Shown here in pieces: positions 5,845 to 6,362 of a stretch of DNA of 6,362 nt. The position numbers and the translations under genes were made by a program. Location: NCBI GenBank assembly GCA_023700885.1, contig JAMPYA010000133.1, positions 1 through 6,362 on the forward strand. The letters are read 5' to 3'. This DNA comes from Flavobacteriaceae bacterium (GTDB taxonomy: Bacteria; Bacteroidota; Bacteroidia; Flavobacteriales; Flavobacteriaceae). The notes beneath the pieces are model-generated. The model did no database searches. It worked only from the letters and a program-made list of their open reading frames with translations, and was not told the DNA's origin. The first letter of the stretch is position 1. Each line of letters starts with the position of its first letter.

Positions 5845-6362
5845 ATGATAGCTACAAAACCACTTAAAACAGTTTTATTAGCGATTGCGATGCTATTCAC
5901 GTTTGTTCAAATTTCTTATAGCCAAGAGCATGAAGTTGAACACACGTCTGAAAATCAGACAGAAAAGGAGTTTAATGCAAGTGATTTAATCAATCATCAC
6001 ATTGCAGATTCTCATGAATTTCATCTATTTGACTGGAATGGTATTTCTTATTCCATGCCGTTACCAATTATATTATATACTGATAATGGATTAGTAACTT
6101 TTTTATCAAGTGAATTTCACCATGATAATGAAGGGAAAGTTGTTGTTGATAAGAAAGGTCAAAATTTTGTAAGAATCCATGACAATATATTCTATGCAGA
6201 TAAAATTCATGATGGACATGCAGAAGCATTAGACTATTCTGTTAGACCCCTTAATTTTTCGATCACTAAATTGGTTTTTTCTATGTTGATGTCGGTACTT
6301 ATACTAACATTAATTTTCTTAAGTGTTGCTAAATCATATAAAAACAATCCAAACGCACCAAA
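5845..6362 (+). CDS. atpB: F1F0 ATP synthase subunit a (AtpB), N-terminal part (3' end outside window)
   Basis: The frame stays open for 172 codons to the window end. The N-terminus is a Sec signal peptide: Lys5 and Lys8, hydrophobic stretch 9-22, and likely cleavage after SYS before Gln27. A polar region of about 110 residues follows, rich in His (29, 33, 51, 52, 57, 60, 92, 93, 112, 122, 125). It contains SMPLPIILY and FLSSEFHH, elements typical of Bacteroidota AtpB. The first membrane helix is near 138-162, ending in KSYKNNP at the cytoplasmic side. The proton-channel helices with the essential Arg lie beyond the window. The protein is the membrane stator subunit through which protons reach the c-ring. 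ATG 5845 is the first in-frame start after the TAA at 5842. Promoter box and leader are immediately upstream. Confidence 0.88.
   Translation, partial: MIATKPLKTVLLAIAMLFTFVQISYSQEHEVEHTSENQTEKEFNASDLINHHIADSHEFHLFDWNGISYSMPLPIILYTDNGLVTFLSSEFHHDNEGKVVVDKKGQNFVRIHDNIFYADKIHDGHAEALDYSVRPLNFSITKLVFSMLMSVLILTLIFLSVAKSYKNNPNAP

Noticed and set aside
1..6362. Mobile element, phage, defence or CRISPR system
   Set aside because: No transposase, integrase, terminal repeats, toxin-antitoxin pair or spaced direct repeats; all genes belong to housekeeping or envelope families.

Overview
The window looks like a chromosomal core-genome segment from a member of the Flavobacteriaceae (Bacteroidota). The evidence is the strongly AT-rich composition, Bacteroidota-type -7 promoter boxes (TAnnTTTG), starts with A-rich rather than Shine-Dalgarno leaders, and a type IX secretion lipoprotein (PorW/SprE) beside a bactofilin and the ATP synthase genes. 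No mobile element, CRISPR array, tRNA or rRNA gene was seen.

Layout. Bases 1-687 (+) hold the C-terminal part of an M1-family metallopeptidase cut by the window edge. It converges, with one base between the stop codons, on a LysE-family membrane exporter at 689-1357 (-). The exporter is divergent from a nitronate monooxygenase-family flavoenzyme at 1482-2435 (+). The roughly 124-base gap between these two starts holds a -7 box for each gene and a 36-base imperfect palindrome. A 199-base spacer follows, containing a small cluster of GTTTGAAA-type repeats and a hairpin. Then comes a tightly packed forward block: PorW/SprE (2635-4779), bactofilin (4784-5167), AtpZ-like protein (5160-5396) and a four-helix AtpI-like membrane protein (5380-5775). 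Its members are separated by 4 bases or overlap. After a 69-base gap with its own promoter box comes atpB, F0 subunit a (5845 to the window end, incomplete), which probably starts the main ATP synthase operon. No gene-free stretch exceeds 200 bases.

How the genes fit together. PorW is an outer-membrane lipoprotein of the T9SS, a secretion machine driven by proton-motive force. Bactofilin is a membrane-associated polymer-forming scaffold protein. AtpZ and the AtpI-like protein are candidate accessory factors for F1F0 ATP synthase assembly, and AtpB is the proton channel subunit. That these form one transcript is inferred from spacing only.

I found no clear novel defence or mobile system. The observations most worth a second look are the palindrome between the divergent promoters, the AtpI-like protein of unknown function, the histidine-rich periplasmic extension of AtpB, the ATG-TAA-ATG at the atpB start, and the co-location of T9SS, cytoskeletal and ATP synthase genes.
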